This document shows positions 59,819 through 64,000 of a stretch of DNA of 64,000 nucleotides, piece by piece. The stretch is from Candidatus Phytoplasma asteris (GTDB lineage: Bacteria > Bacillota_I > Bacilli_A > Acholeplasmatales > Acholeplasmataceae). The stretch lies in assembly GCF_038505995.1 (NCBI RefSeq), contig NZ_CP128414.1:558001-622000 (forward strand). Direction: 5' to 3'. A program made the position numbers and the translations under genes. How positions within the stretch are numbered: position 1 is the first letter of the stretch; every line of letters begins with the position of its first letter. Under the pieces are notes generated by a model, which had not been told where the DNA came from, did no database searches, and worked only from the letters and a program-made list of their open reading frames with translations.

Positions 59819-60407
59819 ATGATTACTAAATATACAATTAGAAAAGTTTTATTTTTTATCTTATTATTTGCAGATTTTACCATAGCTTTTCTCGAAAAAG
59901 CCAAAATATTTACAATCCCAGATAAATATTGGGCATTAAGTTTACCTTTTATTTATTTGTTGCCATTTTTGACTCTTTCTGGCATTCCTTTTTATATTGG
60001 ATTTAAATGATCCCAAGGTAAAGAATTTGTTTAATAAAGACCCTAACAAGGGGGGAACACTTCAAAATATTGATTTTGGTGAATCTATTAGGCCAGATTT
60101 TAAAGCATGCATGTATGATGGCAATATAGGTTTTAATTCTAAAGAGAAAAAAACTAAAATAGTTTGTTGCTCTTTTGTTTTAGCTGTTATACTAATGATT
60201 TTATCACTATTTTTTAGTGTGGAATTAAAAAAAGAAACATTGGCAAAATTTTTATTTTATATTTCTTTAACTTATTTTATTTGTTTTTATATCTATTTTA
60301 CTTTATATTCATATAGTGTTTTATGGTTTTTATATGTTAAATTTTTTAAATGGTTAGATTTTGCTTATTTTGAAAAAGATTTTATCCAAACTATCAAAAA
60401 AACATAA
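59819..60407 (+). pseudogene. membrane protein of unknown family, probably frameshifted
   Basis: A first frame (59819-60010) gives 63 residues with two helices (VLFFILLFADFTIAFL, ALSLPFIYLLPFLTLSGIPFY) and ends GFK. A second (59997-60407) without ATG gives 136 residues with a soluble part (DLNDPKVKNLFNKDPNKGG) and three helices. They overlap by 14 bases. The simplest reading is a single protein of about 195 residues with one frameshift near 60000-60008. Two separate coupled genes (the second with a TTG start) are possible but lack a ribosome site. GGAGATGATAA precedes the first ATG. The 60408-60690 gap has no supported gene. Confidence 0.6.
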
Positions 60408-60690
60408 TTTATTTGCTATTAGTATTTTTTATTATGAAAACCAAAAAAAGAATAAGAAAAATAAAGATTAAAAGCCCAACATTTATTAAATAAATTTTTG
60501 TTTTGCTTTCTTATGTATCTAATTATAAATTATTATTACTTTTAACCTTGCAAAATAATTTACCCTATGAAATTAACAAATCTAAAATCACTTCTTTAAT
60601 CTTTTATATTTACCATTTTTTAAAACTTATAAATAACAACAAAATAACCATTTTCCAACCCCTTAAAATCAAAAAAAGGAATACATTAAA

Positions 60691-61458
60691 ATGTTAATAG
60701 ACACTCACGCTCATCTCAATCTTAAAACATATAAAAATAAATTAGATGATGTTTTTCAAAAAGCTTGGAATAATGACGTCAAAAAAATGATTGTTATAGG
60801 CATGGATGAAAAAACTAACCAAAAAGCATATGAAATCGCTAATAAATATAAAGAAGTAATGGTAGCTTTTGGGATTCATCCTTGTTCTGATTTTTCCCAA
60901 GAAACTCCCGAAAGCATCATCAAATACCTCAATCATCCGCAAACAGTTGCTATAGGAGAAATTGGCCTTGATCTTCATCACAGACAAGATAATTTAGCTG
61001 TCCAAAAAAAGTTTTTTCAAGCCCAAGTTAAAATTGCTATCCAATATAACTTACCTATTATTATTCATGCACGCAAATCTTTTGAAGAAATTTATCAACT
61101 TTTACTACCTTATCGCAATCAAGTTAGAGGAGTTTTTCATTGTTTAGTTTTTAGTTTAGAAGAAGCCAAAAAAGCTTTGGAACTAGGTTTTTACATTGGA
61201 ATTGGAGGAGTTGTTACTTATCCTCATGCCCAAGTTGCCCACGAAATTGCAAAAACTATTCCCCTAGATAAAATTTTATTAGAAACTGATTGTCCTTATT
61301 TAACTCCTTATCCGTTTCAAAATGAAACCAATGAGCCTTATCATATCAAATTAATTGCCCAAAAAATTGCTCAATTAAGAAATATTTCTTTGCAATGTGT
61401 TGCTACTCAAACAAGCAATAATGTAGCTAAGTTGTTTTTAAATAAAAATTCTTTTTAA
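60691..61458 (+). CDS. tatD: TatD family metal-dependent DNase/hydrolase
   Basis: A 255-aa TIM-barrel hydrolase. Metal ligands appear in MLIDTHAHLNL, IGEIGLDLHH, PIIIHARK, GVFHCLVFS and LLETDCPYLTP. TatD proteins act as 3'-5' nucleases or D-aminoacyl hydrolases. The length is typical. It is transcribed alone, and a weak AAAAAAGGAATACATT site lies before the ATG. Confidence 0.94.
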   Translation: MLIDTHAHLNLKTYKNKLDDVFQKAWNNDVKKMIVIGMDEKTNQKAYEIANKYKEVMVAFGIHPCSDFSQETPESIIKYLNHPQTVAIGEIGLDLHHRQDNLAVQKKFFQAQVKIAIQYNLPIIIHARKSFEEIYQLLLPYRNQVRGVFHCLVFSLEEAKKALELGFYIGIGGVVTYPHAQVAHEIAKTIPLDKILLETDCPYLTPYPFQNETNEPYHIKLIAQKIAQLRNISLQCVATQTSNNVAKLFLNKNSF

Positions 61459-61540
61459 TCTTTTTGGCATATCAAAAAAATATTTGAAATATAGAATAAT
61501 TCAAAATCACACCCAAAAAACATCCCTTATATAATAAAAA

Positions 61541-61568
61541 AATCAACTCCGCTTATACGAAGTTGATT
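61541..61568 (-). terminator. terminator overlapping the end of the 111-aa gene
   Basis: The minus-strand hairpin AATCAACTtcgtataagcggAGTTGATT is followed by TTTTTATTAT. Its 5' arm covers the last codons and the stop of the gene at 61553. Confidence 0.8.
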
Positions 61569-61888
61569 TTGCTTTTTTCTTCTTCATCAGTTTGGCGAAA
61601 ACTATCTACATCTAACCAAACTTCAGAAACAGTACCACATTTACTTTGCTTAACTTTTCCTTCTAACACTTTAATAACTTGTCCGGGTTGCAAAAAAAAC
61701 TCAGGATTATCAGCGTCAATATGAGTAAAATTCATAAGAACTTCATCATATTTTTGTTTACAATTATCAGTTCCTACACAAATATTAGTAGCAAACCATT
61801 GTCTTTTTGAACTACCATTTTGTTTTAAATATCTAACTTTTACTTCTAAATAAAAATTTTTAACGATTGCTTGTTGCATGCATTCCAT
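61553..61888 (-). CDS. conserved-looking hypothetical protein
   Basis: A 111-aa soluble protein with several Cys (NCKQKY, SKCG) and a regular strand pattern (FYLEVKVRYL, VIKVLEGKVKQ, EVWLDVDSF). No signal or membrane segment. AAGGAAG lies 9 bases before the ATG at 61888; a later ATG (MQQAIVKN) is the alternative. No family recognised. It has its own terminator. Confidence 0.7.
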   Translation of the reverse strand: MECMQQAIVKNFYLEVKVRYLKQNGSSKRQWFATNICVGTDNCKQKYDEVLMNFTHIDADNPEFFLQPGQVIKVLEGKVKQSKCGTVSEVWLDVDSFRQTDEEEKSKINFV

Positions 61889-62570
61889 TTTCTAACACTT
61901 CCTTTTACAATTTTTTGTTGATAAAATCGTTACTTTTCAAGTTTAATTCATTACTTAAAAACTTAAAATAATGAAATTATCTCCTAATATGATAAAATAA
62001 TATTGAACTGTTTAATGTAGTTTTTTTATTTAACATTTCATTTACTATTATAGCAAATTATTATAAATTTTATTTTGATAAAAAAATATTTGTAATAAAT
62101 TTATCATTAATTTGTTCTAAATTATCTTTTTGTTTCTATAATTATTTGTCAACCAATCTTTTGATATCATTATTTGCCTCTTTATTTTTTTTATTTTTGC
62201 CACATTTTTGCCAAGACTTATTAATTGCAACTTGAAAATTATTTTGATAATGCTTTTTCTGAAATTTCTTTTAATTGCAAATGCTTTGAAATTTTAACTC
62301 AAAAAGGCTAGAAGATAATTATTATCAAAGTAATTTATTATGATGGATTATAATTTTTCAACACTTCACAAAAGAAACAATCAAATTATGATTTAGCCCT
62401 ATTTTTATTTTTTGCCTCTATATTTCGATTTGGTAAAAATAAAATACTTTTTAATGAACCCCAAACTTAAAAAACCTCAAACGTTTTATTTACCAACAAA
62501 ACAATTTAATCTAAAAAACAAAAACAAAATCAAATTTCAAAAACAATACACAAAAGAAAGGAGCTTTTTT
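61889..62570. other. intergenic region with a decayed gene
   Basis: A 682-base gap. On the minus strand at about 62080-62310 the sequence reads as pieces in shifting frames: SKHLQLKEISEKALSK, then QNNFQVAINKSWQKC, then EANNDIKRLVDK, then KDNLEQINDKF. This looks like a decayed helical protein gene, not chance, but no family is recognised. The right part upstream of plsX is A+T-rich and empty. The long 5' extension of the plsX frame from 62412 has no family resemblance and is left out. Confidence 0.45.
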
Positions 62571-63686
62571 ATGATTAAAATAGCAATAGATGCCATGGGA
62601 GGCGATTTTGCCCCATTAGAAATTGTCAAAGGAACCTTGCTTGCCTTAAATAAAAATAAAGAACTTCACGTCGTTTTATATGGCAATCAAAAATTAATAA
62701 CTCCACTTATTGAAAAAACTCCTTTTTTTGGCAACAACCAAATTACTATCAAACACACCCCTTATTTTTTAAGATCAGCCGACAAAAATATAAGAGACCA
62801 ATTAAAAGCCACTCCCAACGCTTCTTTATTTTTAGCGCTTGAAGCAGCCAAACAAGATGAGGTTCAAGGAGTAGTTTCGGCAGGCGCTACCCAAATTTTG
62901 GTCTTAGCAAGTCATCTTATTCTTAAAAAAATGCCTTTAATGCAAAGAATTGCCATTGCCCCTATGTTTAATTCCTTTGATAATCGAACAAGAATTTTGT
63001 TAGATGCAGGCGCTAACACCGAACTAAAACCCCAGCATTTGCACACTTTTGCAAATTATGCCACCATTATTGCCAAAGAAATTTTAGAAATTCCAAATCC
63101 CCAAATAAAACTACTTAACATCGGAACAGAGCCTACCAAAGGAAGAGCTTTGGAACTTGAAACTTACCAACTTTTATCCCAAGACTCCAATCTTAATTTT
63201 GGCGGTAACGAAGAACCTCAAAACCTTCTTACTACTTCAGCAGACATTTTATTAAGTGATGGATTTACTGCCAACATCGCCTTAAAAACTTATGAAGGCA
63301 CAATTCTTAATTTCATGAACCACTTAAAAACTATCCTTACTAAAAATCTTATCAAAAAAATGGCCACTAAAACTTTATTTAAAAAACCACTACAACAATT
63401 AAAAAACCAACTAGACCCACGCCAAATTGGAGGAGCTATGCTTTTAGGACTTAACAAAATTGTCATTAAAGCTCACGGCTCTTCCCAAGCTTACGCTTTT
63501 TGCCAAGCTATTTTACAAGCTCAAAAACTAATTAAAGCCCAAGTAAATCAAAAAATTGCTCATTCTTTAGAAAGTGCAAAAAACAAAGAAACCCAAAGTA
63601 AACAAACATCAACAACAAACACAGCTCCCAAAACCTCTGAAACTCCCAAAAATTCTGAAACCACCAAAGAAAGCCAACCCCTATGA
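62571..63686 (+). CDS. plsX: phosphate acyltransferase PlsX
   Basis: A 371-aa enzyme that converts acyl-ACP to acyl-phosphate for phospholipid synthesis. The start is the ATG at 62571, 8 bases after AAAGGAG, giving the family opening MIKIAIDAMGGDFAP. Further landmarks are SAGATQILV, RTRILLDAGANTE, LLNIGTEPTKG and LLSDGFTANIALKT. It has an extra Ser/Thr/Lys/Gln-rich tail of about 30 residues after KIAHSLE that is not normal for PlsX and may be disordered. The stop overlaps the rnc start, a pairing common in Firmicutes. Confidence 0.96.
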   Translation: MIKIAIDAMGGDFAPLEIVKGTLLALNKNKELHVVLYGNQKLITPLIEKTPFFGNNQITIKHTPYFLRSADKNIRDQLKATPNASLFLALEAAKQDEVQGVVSAGATQILVLASHLILKKMPLMQRIAIAPMFNSFDNRTRILLDAGANTELKPQHLHTFANYATIIAKEILEIPNPQIKLLNIGTEPTKGRALELETYQLLSQDSNLNFGGNEEPQNLLTTSADILLSDGFTANIALKTYEGTILNFMNHLKTILTKNLIKKMATKTLFKKPLQQLKNQLDPRQIGGAMLLGLNKIVIKAHGSSQAYAFCQAILQAQKLIKAQVNQKIAHSLESAKNKETQSKQTSTTNTAPKTSETPKNSETTKESQPL

Positions 63687-64000
63687 AAAACATCCAAACT
63701 CTTTTTCAAACCCTCAATATCACTCCCCAAAACCTTGCCCTTTACAAACAAGCTCTTACCCACAGCTCTTATTCTAACGAACAAAACCCACCCCAAGAAG
63801 ACAACGAAAGACTTGAATTTTTAGGAGATGCCATCGTAGGCTTACTTATGGCTGACTATCTTTATTCCCAATCCAAAGAAGACGAAGGCATTATGACTAA
63901 AAAAAGAGCTCAAGCGGTGTGTGAAAGGTCACTTACCATCTACGCTCAAAACATTGAATTGCAAAATTATCTTCTTTTAGGCAAAGGCGAAAAAAACAAA
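63683..64000 (+). CDS. rnc: ribonuclease III, N-terminal part
   Basis: The frame runs from an ATG at 63683, overlapping the plsX stop by 4 bases (ATGA), to the window end (106 codons). It contains the RNase III signature NERLEFLGDAIVGLLMADYL with its catalytic acidic residues, and KQALTHSSYSNEQN before it. RNase III cuts double-stranded RNA, including the 16S precursor stem described at 1265-1283/2903-2921. The double-stranded RNA-binding domain lies outside the window. Confidence 0.95.
   Translation, partial: MKNIQTLFQTLNITPQNLALYKQALTHSSYSNEQNPPQEDNERLEFLGDAIVGLLMADYLYSQSKEDEGIMTKKRAQAVCERSLTIYAQNIELQNYLLLGKGEKNK

Noticed and set aside
60503-60697. 64-codon frame before tatD
   Set aside because: It starts with a non-ATG codon, has no ribosome site, and shows only Asn/Lys/Leu bias.
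63560-63796. Frames on both strands across the plsX end and rnc start
   Set aside because: rnc in its proper frame, with the NERLEFLGDA signature, covers this region.

Overview
The window is from a phytoplasma (Mollicutes, Acholeplasmataceae), most likely the aster yellows group 16SrI ('Candidatus Phytoplasma asteris'). The signs are very high A+T, an rRNA operon with tRNA-Ile in the 16S-23S spacer, genes read with the standard code (TGA as stop), tra5/sigma-factor mobile remnants, an hflB (FtsH) fragment, fused amino-acid-binding-protein/permease genes, and the sequence of a variable part of the 16S gene, which I recall as typical of 16SrI. The strain cannot be named from the sequence alone.

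Layout. 1-3.3 kb: rRNA operon on the minus strand with two tandem promoters. 3.5-8.3 kb: a hypothetical gene and two tandem fused solute-binding/permease genes. 8.4-14.2 kb: an accessory island. It holds a large secreted surface-protein gene split by a 2.36-kb tra5 element, a Panacea/DUF4065 (GepA) antitoxin-like remnant overlapping a possible toxin gene, and a second decayed surface-protein gene. 14.6-20.5 kb: core genes gyrB, gyrA, tsaE, tsaB. 20.9-25.6 kb: second accessory island with an intact repeat-bearing surface protein, a second copy of the tra5 element (transposase broken), and an N-terminally deleted hflB. 25.6-35.3 kb, mostly minus strand: tsaD, folK, folP, a secreted protein, DegV, cdaA, mgtA, rpsD. 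35.4-39.3 kb: gene remnants, a third binding-protein/permease gene preceded by a clear lysine riboswitch with terminator, and a tiny membrane protein. 39.7-64 kb, plus strand: lysS, a secreted Trp/acidic protein with a probable ATT start, dnaE, an HNH-like protein, a HAD phosphatase with an in-frame stop, asnB with a damaged active-site loop and a frameshifted tail, pheS-pheT, an ABC exporter-type gene, the pyruvate dehydrogenase operon (pdhA, pdhB, pdhC, lpd), tatD, plsX and the start of rnc.

How it fits together. The core genes serve replication (gyrase, DnaE), translation (rRNA, S4, LysRS, PheRS, three of the proteins for t6A tRNA modification), pyruvate oxidation to acetyl-CoA, phospholipid synthesis (PlsX), folate synthesis (FolK/FolP) and c-di-AMP signalling (CdaA). 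Three binding-protein/permease fusions without an adjacent ATPase import amino acids; the riboswitch points to lysine for one of them. Secreted and membrane-anchored proteins are concentrated beside mobile elements, and many are broken. The most informative observations are the lysine riboswitch, the exact insertion of the tra5 element into a surface gene (3-bp duplication, frame restored by excision), the antitoxin/toxin-like remnant, and the active decay of asnB and a HAD gene.
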